NCBI GenBank assembly: GCA_001701065.1
Contig: DAAL01000037.1
Span: 1-20,898, forward strand
DNA length: 20,898 nt
From: Bacteroidales bacterium GP4
GTDB lineage: Bacteria; Bacteroidota; Bacteroidia; Bacteroidales; Muribaculaceae
Direction of reading: 5' to 3'
In this document: positions 1-7,990 of the stretch, piece by piece
How the letters are laid out: each line of letters begins with the position of its first letter
Position numbering within the stretch: the first letter of the stretch is position 1
The notes under the pieces: model-generated
The model's input: only the letters and a program-made list of their open reading frames with translations
What the model was told of the DNA's origin: nothing
The model's database searches: none
Made by a program: the position numbers and the translations under genes

Positions 1-534
1 GGTCAGCAGATAGATGTGGATGTGTTTCAAGACCCGCAAACGGGCAAATACTATCTCTACTGGGGCAACGGATATATGGCGGGGGCAGAGCTAAATGACG
101 ACCTCCTGTCCATAAAGAAGGAGACAGTGACAGTGATGACTCCTGAGGGCGGCACGCTCGACACGTATGCCTTCCGCGAGGCTCCATATGCATTCTACCG
201 CAATGGGACTTATTACTTCATGTGGTCAGTGGACGACACCGGTTCGCCCAACTACCATGTGGCATACGGCACATCGGACTCACCGTTAGGTAAGATTACA
301 GTTGCCGATCCGTGCAACATCCTCGTCCAGGATCCAGCCCGGAAAATCTACGGCACAGCGCACAACTCGGTAATCAACGTTCCCGGCACTGACGAGTGGT
401 ACATAGTCTACCACCGCATAAACGAGGACTTCGTGCAGCCCGACAAAGCTCCCGGAATCCACCGCGAAGTGTGCATCGACCCCCTCCAATTCTCCCCCTC
501 CGGCACCATCCTCCCCGTCACCCCCACCAAATAA
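1..534 (+). CDS. Glycoside hydrolase family 43 protein, 3' part only
   Basis: This is the C-terminal 177 residues of a GH43 five-bladed beta-propeller glycosidase; the reading frame is open to the window edge, so the start and the first blades lie outside. GH43 enzymes remove arabinose, xylose or galactose residues from plant or host glycans. Visible signatures are the DVDVFQDPQTGKYYLYWG blade motif, whose second Asp (D7 of the fragment) sits where the family has its pKa-modulating Asp; REAPYAFYRNGTYYFMWS, whose Glu (E60) matches the general acid; and the late block TAHNSV...PGTDEWYIVYHR, typical of the metal-binding His region. The end, PLQFSPSGTILPV, is the usual close of the fold. The catalytic-base Asp lies in the missing part. 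Codons are GC-richer than in the next five genes. Substrate and subfamily cannot be told from this piece. Confidence 0.88.
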   Translation, partial: GQQIDVDVFQDPQTGKYYLYWGNGYMAGAELNDDLLSIKKETVTVMTPEGGTLDTYAFREAPYAFYRNGTYYFMWSVDDTGSPNYHVAYGTSDSPLGKITVADPCNILVQDPARKIYGTAHNSVINVPGTDEWYIVYHRINEDFVQPDKAPGIHREVCIDPLQFSPSGTILPVTPTK

Positions 535-601
535 TCCCCCTCCCCCTCTCTCTCCCCTTTCATCTCTCCACCCTCCACTCATCAAATCCTATAATTTTAT
601 G
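535..601. other. Pyrimidine-rich tract after the GH43 gene
   Basis: From the stop codon to about 590 the + strand is almost wholly C and T, with many CCCC and CTCTC runs. The complementary strand reads as G/A-rich and includes GGTGGAGAG, which also occurs in the 14-bp repeats at 9089-9144. It is an irregular low-complexity tract rather than a clean tandem array. No gene is seen in it. Confidence 0.6.
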
Positions 602-635
602 TTTTACGACAGATTATAATTAATTTGTCGTAAAA
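602..635. repeat. 34-bp near-perfect palindrome upstream of the CHAT cluster
   Basis: The left arm TTTTACGACA (602-611) is matched by TGTCGTAAAA (626-635). Pairing continues inward to 616/621 with one G-T wobble, giving a 15-pair stem and a four-base loop. A T-run follows. It could be an operator for a dyad-binding regulator, because it lies immediately upstream of the -7 box at 642-649. It could also be an AT-rich terminator for the GH43 transcript. The sequence alone does not separate these. Confidence 0.75.
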
Positions 636-641
636 TTTTTA

Positions 642-649
642 TACTTTTG
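642..649 (+). promoter_or_regulatory. Putative Bacteroidetes -7 promoter box for the CHAT cluster
   Basis: TACTTTTG fits the -7 consensus TAnnTTTG of the primary Bacteroidetes sigma factor. The only nearby TTTG (624-627) lies inside the palindrome and is 14 bases away rather than 19-21, so the -33 element is non-standard. This could mean an activator or repressor acts at the palindrome. It would give a leader of about 60 bases before the ATG at 716. Confidence 0.45.
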
Positions 650-715
650 CAAGTGATTCATAACTCTAATCCACGCCGATAAGAGGGTAAACTTTTTACT
701 AAAATCTATATCAAT

Positions 716-1930
716 ATGCTTGCAAGAAAAAGAAAATCATTGACCGAGGTTAAAATCGTCAGGACATTAATCTTGATTGTATCCATTATATCATCCTCAT
801 TAACAATTAAGAGCCAAACTATAGAATATCAAACATTTATCTACACCAGTGAAGACCTCGCTGATGATATTCAGCGAATTAATGATAATCAAGATGATAC
901 AAGGCGGTTTGATGTCGACCTACTTAATTCCACTCTTGGAGCTGCCAAAGGAATAGGTGCGGGGTATGTAACCTCATTCATTGACATGGGAGTCAGCGCA
1001 TTGGGCAACCTCATCACTCGAAATTCCCGGTTAAAAAAGGAATGGGAAGATATGGTCAAGGCTGAGAATGTGTGGTCCACCAAAATCTGTTCGGTACAGG
1101 ATGTAAAGGATTTTTACAGGAAACCCTCCACTGCTGGCGCATTAGACCCACTGAATATGAATTTTGATGGAATAGGCTGTTTAAGGATGGAAGGACAAGA
1201 TACAGTATTTTTTGTTTCGTGCCATATCGACAGGACGAAACTCAACAGAATTGTAAACCATTCAAAATTTGAGCTTGTGCTTGACACACTGATTATCAGT
1301 CCAGTCCATTCCAATCTACCTAACACACAGCTGCCATTGGAATTTTCATTTAATGAAAGGAAGGACTTTAATCTTTCTATGAATATCAAGCTAACCTCTT
1401 CATGGTTCACCGATGCTATAGAGCTTCATAATGACGCTCAACTGGGAGAATTTAATATCAATATCCCTGTATTAAAGGATGACGTTGACAATAATGGATT
1501 TATAAAATACATCCGTCCCAAGGATGAGCCATCAAAATATGCCGTCATTGGGGAAAGTTTTATTGTGCCGCGCTCTTATATGGGATACCGTGACGGATCA
1601 GGGAGATATAAGAATATATGGGGTACCGGGCAATACAAGCTTGAAATAGATATTAAAGAGACTTGTGGTATAACTCCTGAATATAGAGCGAACTGGAAAG
1701 CTGACAGAAAAAGGCGTAAGAAATTAGTTCCTTCCGATGACTTCTTTAGCTCCGTGTGGCAAACTGTTTCCTCCCAACATTGGGATGAGATAACGCGCTC
1801 TTGGGTTATAACAACTATATCAGCTCCTGCCGGAGTATTGTCAAAAGAAGCAATCAACAAATTGGGACTCGGGACAACAAACAAGAGTACAACTCCAACC
1901 GGATCAGTCCCTTCAAAACCGCAGAGATAA
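716..1930 (+). CDS. Exported protein of unknown function, first gene of the CHAT/CHASE2 cluster
   Basis: A 404-residue protein I do not recognise. The N-terminus is Lys/Arg-rich (residues 2-17) and is followed by a hydrophobic stretch (18-31) ending near KSQ, consistent with a Sec signal peptide, so export is likely. Residues 74-100 form a Gly/Ala-rich, mildly hydrophobic stretch (LGAAKGIGAGYV, then MGVSALGNLI) that could be a membrane-associating helix. The middle part (about 150-330) alternates hydrophobic and polar residues with few Cys and looks beta-rich. A basic patch (NWKADRKRRKK) precedes a hydrophobic segment near 360-385, and the last 20 residues are Ser/Thr/Pro-rich. It is 25 bases upstream of the TPR-CHAT gene and shares its AT-rich composition, so I infer co-transcription and a joint role, perhaps substrate or partner of the protease. 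No function is assigned. Confidence 0.8.
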   Translation: MLARKRKSLTEVKIVRTLILIVSIISSSLTIKSQTIEYQTFIYTSEDLADDIQRINDNQDDTRRFDVDLLNSTLGAAKGIGAGYVTSFIDMGVSALGNLITRNSRLKKEWEDMVKAENVWSTKICSVQDVKDFYRKPSTAGALDPLNMNFDGIGCLRMEGQDTVFFVSCHIDRTKLNRIVNHSKFELVLDTLIISPVHSNLPNTQLPLEFSFNERKDFNLSMNIKLTSSWFTDAIELHNDAQLGEFNINIPVLKDDVDNNGFIKYIRPKDEPSKYAVIGESFIVPRSYMGYRDGSGRYKNIWGTGQYKLEIDIKETCGITPEYRANWKADRKRRKKLVPSDDFFSSVWQTVSSQHWDEITRSWVITTISAPAGVLSKEAINKLGLGTTNKSTTPTGSVPSKPQR

Positions 1931-1955
1931 TGCATATAATACAACTCTTTTAAAT

Positions 1956-4900
1956 ATGCACCTAAAAATCGTTCTCTCTATATTGACCATCCTGTGCTCT
2001 ATTATCACTTATGCACAGGAAGATCTGCCTTTGGCAAAATCCGATTCTTTATTTGCTAAAGGTGTTGAATTATACAATCAAGAGAGATATGAAGAAGCTA
2101 TTCCCCTATTTATAGAAAGTGACAGGATAGACAAAGCAGTGCTTGATTCAACAAGCAATCGCCGTGATTATTCTGCTATGTGGCTTGCAAGTTGTCATTT
2201 CCACCTTGGTGACACAGTGACAGCACAGAATATAGATCCCAATTTCTATTGCTTTACGCCGATTGACCGGAGATTGACTGTTAAATCCGACTCCCTTTCC
2301 CATTTAGGCATTAAATGCTACCAACAAGAAGACTATTCCAAAGCAATAGAATATTTTTCTTCTTGTGCGGAAATAGAATTTAATATCCTTGGAGATAAGC
2401 ATATGTGGTATGGAAATACAGTCAGCTATTTAGGTCAGACCAAACTTCAAACGGGTCAAGATGATGGAATAAAAGATATTGAAACATACTGTAATATAGT
2501 CTTAACTAACTATGGCGAAGACTCAGAGAAATATATTTTGGCACTGCAAGAACTCTGTGGAGGTTATGCATATATAGGAAACTACAATGAGGCAATAAAA
2601 GTTGGAACAGAAATTTTGAATATTCAAGAGCGAACTATTGGAAAAAAGCATCATAATTATGTTATATCCCTAAACAATTTAGCAAAATATAATTCCGATT
2701 CAGGCAATTATGAAGAAGCGATTCGTTATGGTATAGAAGCTTTGAATATTCTGGAACAAACAATAGGAAAACAACATCGTAACTATGCTGCAATACTGAA
2801 TAATTTGGCTAACTATAATTATTTCTTAAGGAACTATAACGAGGCTATTATTCTTGGTACAGAGGCCTTAAATATCAAGGAGATAACTATAGGTAAAGAT
2901 AATTATGATTACATTACATCACTTAATAATTTAGCAATCTACAATTCTGACTTGGGTAACTATAAAGAGGCAATAAGACTGAGAACTGAGAGTCTTATGA
3001 TTCAAGAAAAAACCGTCGGGAAAGAAAATTATGATTATATCATATCATTAAGCCATTTAGCTATTTATAATTCTAATTTGGCAAATTATAATGAATCAAT
3101 TAGACTTGTTACTGAAGCATTATACATAACAGAGTCCACCTTAGGAAAGGAAAATACCAATTATGTTACCTTGTTAAATGTCCTCGCAAACTATAATTCT
3201 CAGGCACACAACTACTCTGAGGCAATTAGAGTTGAAACGGAAGCACTAGATATTATTGAACGAAATATTGGAAAAGAACATTCTGATTACTTAATTGCCC
3301 TTTCTAATTTAGCAACAGATAATTCAAATATCGGCAACTATATCAAAGCAATTAGGCTCGGCAAAGAAGTCCTGAATATCCAAGAACAAACAATCAGTAA
3401 AGAACATTCTGATTATGCTGCAACCCTCAGTTTTTTAGCAACTAATAACTTCTATTTGGGCAACTATATAGAGGCGATAAAACTCATAACCGAGGCTTTG
3501 GAAATCCAAGAACGAACAATCGGAAAGGAGCATTCTGATTACATAATCTCACTTAATAAATTATCAAGTTTTAATTCTAATTTGGGCAATTATGCGGAGG
3601 CAATAAGAGTTGCTAATATAGCACTGAATATTCAAGAAAAAAACCTGGGTAAAGAGCATTCTATTTACGCAAATATCCTTGGTAATTTATCCATTTACAA
3701 TTACAATTTAGGTAAATATCACGAGGCGATTAGACTTGCAACAGAAGCACTTAATATTCAAGAACGAGCTAAGGGCAAGGACGATCCTGTTTATGCCACA
3801 TTATTGCACTATATAGGACTATATAATTTCGCATTAGGCGATTACAATCAGGCTATTAATTCCAATTTTAAAGCCCTGAACGTCCATGAACTAACTCTTG
3901 GAAGAAAACATCCCATTTTTGGCAACTCTTTGGGGAGTTTAGCTAGTTACATCGCAGATATAGGAAACTACCCCGAGGCGATTAGACTAACGACAGAAGC
4001 TCTGAATACTATTGAGCAAACTATCGGTAAAGAACATTCCATTTATGGTAGATACCTTAATAATCTATCTCTCTACAATTCATATCTAGGAAATTACAAC
4101 GCAGCAATAAAACTTGGAACCGAGGCACTAAATATTATTGAACGAACTATTGGCAAGGAACATCCTGACTATGCAATCTCGCTTAGCAATTTAGCTTTTT
4201 ATACCTCCAAATTGGGTAATTTCATGGAGGCAATCAGACTCAGTACCGAGGCACTAAATATTGAAGAACGAACTATTGGCAAGGAACATCCTAACTATAT
4301 CGAACATGTCTCAAATCTTGCCTATTACAACTTTTTAGACTGTAATTCCGATAGACTGGAGTCATATACGACAGAAACTAATAAACTAAGGACAGAATTA
4401 GTCAGAAAAACGATGATAAATCTAACCGGTTCGGAAAGAAGAAACTTTTGGAACATTCATAAATATTGGTACGAAAACCTCGTCAATCAGTTTTCCTCCC
4501 GGTATCCGACACCGGTGTTGGTCGGAAATGCCTTTGATGCGACATTAATGGGTAAGGGGATATTGCTAAACAGCGAGATAGACTTTTCGCGGCTTATTCA
4601 GGAGAGCAACGATGCAGAGGCAATAAGCATGTTCAATGAACTCCGGACTACACGAAGAATGCTTGACCGGCTCTATGAAAAGCCGATAGCTGAGAGGTAT
4701 ATGAACACCGACTCATTGGAGAATGTGGCAATGGGACTGGAACGCACACTTTTAGCGAAATCAAAAGTGTACGGTGATTTCACGCACAATATGACCATAG
4801 GGTGGAAGGATGTGCAGAAGAAGCTGAAATCCAAGGACGTGGCGATAGAATTTGTGTCATTTCCCACAGAAACCGACAGCGTGGTATATGCCGCTTATAT

Positions 4901-6131
4901 ACTGAAAATCGAGATGGACAGTCCCCGGATGGTTACTCTCTTCGAGGAAAAACAACTCAACGGACTCTCCCGTTCCGACCTTTACACCTCGAAGTACGCA
5001 AGCTCATTGATATGGGGAAAGCTGAACGAATACACAGCCAATGCCGACAACATATATTTCGCCCCGACCGGAGAACTGTACAATATTGCCATAGAGTCAT
5101 TGCCGGAACCGGATAGAGAAGGGCTAATCTGCGACCACCACAACATGTACCGGCTGTCATCCACACGCGAACTGGCTGTGATAAGGGATAAAAACACTCC
5201 CCGTGAAGCGGCACTATACGGCGGAATGAAATACGACAGCGATGTAAAGACCATGGCAGATGACTCTGAGCGATATCCTGACCTTCAACGTGATTTTTCA
5301 TTGTTCAACTTAGCCGATTCACTGAATCTGAGAGCCGGAGCAAGCAACCTGCCGGCAACACAGACGGAAGTGGAGAACATAGATAGATCACTGAAACAAA
5401 CCATGATCAAATCACATCTGTACACAGGCACTGACGGCACGGAGGGTTCATTTAAGGCTCTGTCGGGAAAGAAAACAGGTATAATGCACATAGCGACGCA
5501 CGGATTCTACTGGACACAATCGGAAGCAAGGCGAATGAACCGCCTTAATTTCCTTCAGTCATGGGACAACAGTCTTTCGCGTTACGAGGAGGATAAAGCC
5601 CTGACACGCTCCGGACTGCTATTTACGGGAGCGAACAACGCACTGACCGGAAAACCGTTGCCGGAAAACGCACAGGACGGAATACTCACAGCAAAAGAGA
5701 TTTCCGAACTTGACCTTAGAGGACTGGACATGGTGGTCCTGTCGGCATGTCAGACCGGGTTGGGAGAGATTACCGGAGACGGAGTATTCGGGCTTCAGCG
5801 GGGATTCAAGAAAGCCGGAGCCAATACCCTGCTTATGAGCCTGTGGAAAGTGGACGATACTGCCACACAGATGCTTATGAATAAATTCTACGAACACTTC
5901 CTTTCGGGTAAGTCAAAGCGGGAATCACTTGTGCTTGCGCAGAAGTATCTGCGGGAATACGAAGCAGAGGAGTCAGAAGACGATGATTCCGGACTAACTG
6001 CCTCACAACAGCGCAGGAAAGAACACAGCAACGAGATCCTGGACGAAACCACGCCCCGGAAGATAAAAGTAAAACCCTACACCCATCCTCGCTACTGGGC
6101 TGCATTCATACTACTTGACGCACTCGACTAA
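1956..6131 (+). CDS. Secreted TPR-CHAT protein (caspase-like CHAT peptidase family)
   Basis: A 1391-residue protein. Residues 1-20 form a signal peptide (hydrophobic, ending ITYAQ), so it is predicted to act outside the cytoplasm. Two isolated TPR motifs lie near 35-65 and 110-140. About 14 consecutive 42-residue kinesin-light-chain-like TPRs follow (about 200-790), each with a GNYxEAIRLxTEAL core and an ERTIGKEHxDY linker. A connecting region (about 800-1000) includes the CHAT-associated ERRNFW and MGKGILLNSEIDF motifs. The CHAT domain fills the C-terminus: IYFAPTGELYNIAIESLP, HIATHGFYW with H1182, and VVLSACQTGLGE with C1265. These two residues match the His-Cys catalytic pair of the CHAT/separase/caspase superfamily, so proteolytic activity is plausible but not proven. 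Its stop overlaps the next ATG by one base (TAATG), indicating translational coupling to the CHASE2 gene. The TPR part is AT-rich while the CHAT part is clearly GC-richer. Confidence 0.93.
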   Translation: MHLKIVLSILTILCSIITYAQEDLPLAKSDSLFAKGVELYNQERYEEAIPLFIESDRIDKAVLDSTSNRRDYSAMWLASCHFHLGDTVTAQNIDPNFYCFTPIDRRLTVKSDSLSHLGIKCYQQEDYSKAIEYFSSCAEIEFNILGDKHMWYGNTVSYLGQTKLQTGQDDGIKDIETYCNIVLTNYGEDSEKYILALQELCGGYAYIGNYNEAIKVGTEILNIQERTIGKKHHNYVISLNNLAKYNSDSGNYEEAIRYGIEALNILEQTIGKQHRNYAAILNNLANYNYFLRNYNEAIILGTEALNIKEITIGKDNYDYITSLNNLAIYNSDLGNYKEAIRLRTESLMIQEKTVGKENYDYIISLSHLAIYNSNLANYNESIRLVTEALYITESTLGKENTNYVTLLNVLANYNSQAHNYSEAIRVETEALDIIERNIGKEHSDYLIALSNLATDNSNIGNYIKAIRLGKEVLNIQEQTISKEHSDYAATLSFLATNNFYLGNYIEAIKLITEALEIQERTIGKEHSDYIISLNKLSSFNSNLGNYAEAIRVANIALNIQEKNLGKEHSIYANILGNLSIYNYNLGKYHEAIRLATEALNIQERAKGKDDPVYATLLHYIGLYNFALGDYNQAINSNFKALNVHELTLGRKHPIFGNSLGSLASYIADIGNYPEAIRLTTEALNTIEQTIGKEHSIYGRYLNNLSLYNSYLGNYNAAIKLGTEALNIIERTIGKEHPDYAISLSNLAFYTSKLGNFMEAIRLSTEALNIEERTIGKEHPNYIEHVSNLAYYNFLDCNSDRLESYTTETNKLRTELVRKTMINLTGSERRNFWNIHKYWYENLVNQFSSRYPTPVLVGNAFDATLMGKGILLNSEIDFSRLIQESNDAEAISMFNELRTTRRMLDRLYEKPIAERYMNTDSLENVAMGLERTLLAKSKVYGDFTHNMTIGWKDVQKKLKSKDVAIEFVSFPTETDSVVYAAYILKIEMDSPRMVTLFEEKQLNGLSRSDLYTSKYASSLIWGKLNEYTANADNIYFAPTGELYNIAIESLPEPDREGLICDHHNMYRLSSTRELAVIRDKNTPREAALYGGMKYDSDVKTMADDSERYPDLQRDFSLFNLADSLNLRAGASNLPATQTEVENIDRSLKQTMIKSHLYTGTDGTEGSFKALSGKKTGIMHIATHGFYWTQSEARRMNRLNFLQSWDNSLSRYEEDKALTRSGLLFTGANNALTGKPLPENAQDGILTAKEISELDLRGLDMVVLSACQTGLGEITGDGVFGLQRGFKKAGANTLLMSLWKVDDTATQMLMNKFYEHFLSGKSKRESLVLAQKYLREYEAEESEDDDSGLTASQQRRKEHSNEILDETTPRKIKVKPYTHPRYWAAFILLDALD
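2560..4330 (+). repeat. Array of about fourteen 126-bp TPR-coding repeats
   Basis: Direct repeats of 126 bp (42 codons) inside the TPR-CHAT gene. Recurrent DNA words such as GGCAACTAT, GAGGC-ATTAGACT and AAAGAACATTCTGATTA show fairly recent duplication rather than only ancient protein similarity. An array of this kind can expand or contract by whole units without losing frame, changing the length of the superhelix. Confidence 0.85.
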
Positions 6132-7342
6132 TGAACATATTCCGACAAACATATAATAAAATACGACGTAATAAGTCACCCTTGATTATATCAGCCATCA
6201 ATGCGGTGGTGTTGTTTCTGTTATGTTACTTTGTGGATAATCTCCCATATTCTTTTGTGGGGGATGCTACATTGGGACAGCATTTTGAACAACTGAAACA
6301 ATATTTCCAATCGCCCAAAGAGGATATTCCGGAGGATTTATTACTTGTAAATGTAGCATATGACCGCGAATTGGCAGACGTTACGGATGAATTTGGATTA
6401 CCGAAAGGAAATATCGACATCACTGACCGAAAAAAGCTTTATGATTTTCTAACTAAGTTACAGAAAGCCGATTATAAATATATAATCTTAGATGTTTCTT
6501 TCTCGGAGGAGTACCGTACAGAAAACGATTCGACGCTATATTCCGTAATTTCACAAGTGGAAAATATAGTTATATCCAAGAGCGAAAACTTCCGGCTTGC
6601 TGATCCTATTCTTGCCGACAAAGCCCGATACAGCGATTATTCCACCCATATATCAGAGTCGAATTTCGTTAAATACGAATATATCCGAAACGGAGAACCT
6701 ACACTTCCCTATCAAATGTATTTGGATTTATATGGTGATGCAGTTCATTCCTTCTTGGGTTTTTATTCGTTCAACGGAAGATTAGCGAACAAAAGCATAG
6801 TCCTTCGCCATCCAATTAAACTCTGGAATAAACTAAATGCAGATTCCGCATCCGGAGATTTTGCACAACAACAATACTATAATCTTGGGAGTGATATTCT
6901 GGACACCGGTATAGATGTTATCTCTCTTGCTGAAAATAAGATTGTGGTGATAGGTGACTTCTCGGAAAATGACATGCACGACACTTATCTTGGAAAAATC
7001 TCGGGACCTATTATCAACATAAACGCGTTTTATGGGCTGGTAAATGATGACCTTTCGATACCCTACAGTGAAATTGTGTTTTTATTATTATTGTATTTTA
7101 CAATTTCACTTTGGACTATTAAGGGTGTTTCACTCAGGGACTCAATACCATATCTTAGGCGAATAAAATCCAAGACATTTGATTTTATAATATCTTTTAT
7201 CGGACTTTCGACTATCTTGACAATTATAGCTATATTTTTGTATATAGCATTTGGGTTGGATATTAATATTCTGATTCCTTCGCTATATTTCTCAATATTA
7301 GGTATTATCATAAAATACAAACATAATCTTAACCCAAGATGA
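6131..7342 (+). CDS. CHASE2-domain membrane protein without output domain
   Basis: A 403-residue predicted inner-membrane sensor. Topology visible in the sequence: a short basic N-terminus; one TM helix (about 17-36, AINAVVLFLLCYFV); an extracytoplasmic region of about 265 residues; then three TM helices (about 311-330, 352-376 and 379-395); then a tail of only a few residues. This is the known CHASE2 arrangement (TM, sensor domain, three TMs). The late sensor block with VVIGDFSENDMHDTYLGKISGPIININAFYGL resembles the conserved CHASE2 end in which a small molecule or periplasmic signal is thought to be sensed. CHASE2 proteins usually continue into a kinase, cyclase or similar module; this one stops. 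It overlaps the CHAT gene by one base upstream and the next gene by four bases (ATGA), so all three are probably translated together. I infer it signals to, or anchors, the secreted CHAT protein. Confidence 0.82.
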   Translation: MNIFRQTYNKIRRNKSPLIISAINAVVLFLLCYFVDNLPYSFVGDATLGQHFEQLKQYFQSPKEDIPEDLLLVNVAYDRELADVTDEFGLPKGNIDITDRKKLYDFLTKLQKADYKYIILDVSFSEEYRTENDSTLYSVISQVENIVISKSENFRLADPILADKARYSDYSTHISESNFVKYEYIRNGEPTLPYQMYLDLYGDAVHSFLGFYSFNGRLANKSIVLRHPIKLWNKLNADSASGDFAQQQYYNLGSDILDTGIDVISLAENKIVVIGDFSENDMHDTYLGKISGPIININAFYGLVNDDLSIPYSEIVFLLLLYFTISLWTIKGVSLRDSIPYLRRIKSKTFDFIISFIGLSTILTIIAIFLYIAFGLDINILIPSLYFSILGIIIKYKHNLNPR

Positions 7343-7968
7343 AAAGAATATTTATAATCACACTGCTATTAGCTTTAGCTGAAATGGTCCATGCCAGGAC
7401 ATTTGAAATTAAAGTACTGAACACTCCGTCCATTAACATCAACGGGAAAGAACTTAAGGTAGGAAACTCGTTTGAGGAAACCGCCCAAATAAACTGGTCT
7501 TCCGACAAGCAAGCAATGAAAGTGCTGTCAGATGACAACAAAATTTTTGTCATCTCAAAAAATCTACTAACAAAATACAAAGCTAAAAATTTTTCCGATT
7601 ACATCACCTCGGTTAAATCAGCCACAGTGAGAAATGACGGGGAGAACTTACCGGTGTCAGTAGAAGATCATAGAGCCATCTTTGAAGGTGATTTTGTATT
7701 GATGGATTATATTACGTTTAATGTGGGATGGAAGATTGACGAATTCTCCTTTTTTGAGGGTATGACCAATAATTTAGGGGAAGGGAATATTACTTTCATT
7801 ATGAATACAATAGACGGTAAAATATTGATAAGCAGAGAAATACTTAATATTTTACCTAAAGGATGCGATACCGTTTCCTTAACCGTAAGATATATAGAAA
7901 AAGAGTATAACGATACAACTCTAATCACTGATAAGATGAACATAGAGATAGTTCCGTTAAAATATTAA
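7339..7968 (+). CDS. Small exported protein of unknown function in the CHAT/CHASE2 operon
   Basis: A 209-residue protein with a clear signal peptide (residues 1-19, ending MVHA before Arg). The mature part starts TFEIKVLNTPSININGKELKVG. A short central motif, INWSSDKQAMKV followed by KIFVISK (about 51-74), looks like a beta-hairpin. The C-terminal half (about 110-209), with FEGDFVLMD, ITFIMNTIDGKIL, VSLTVRYIEKEY and a hydrophobic last strand, suggests a small Ig-like or other beta-sandwich domain. It begins inside the end of the CHASE2 gene (four-base ATGA overlap), the tightest coupling in the cluster. No Cys pair or catalytic motif is apparent. It may be an adaptor that links the periplasmic face of CHASE2 with the secreted CHAT protein, but this rests on position only. 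Confidence 0.8.
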   Translation: MKRIFIITLLLALAEMVHARTFEIKVLNTPSININGKELKVGNSFEETAQINWSSDKQAMKVLSDDNKIFVISKNLLTKYKAKNFSDYITSVKSATVRNDGENLPVSVEDHRAIFEGDFVLMDYITFNVGWKIDEFSFFEGMTNNLGEGNITFIMNTIDGKILISREILNILPKGCDTVSLTVRYIEKEYNDTTLITDKMNIEIVPLKY

Positions 7969-7990
7969 TTTATTATACATCTATTGAGTA

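Noticed and set aside
2560..4330. CRISPR-like periodic repeats
   Set aside because: The 126-bp periodicity is in frame and encodes TPRs; there are no short identical repeats with unique spacers.
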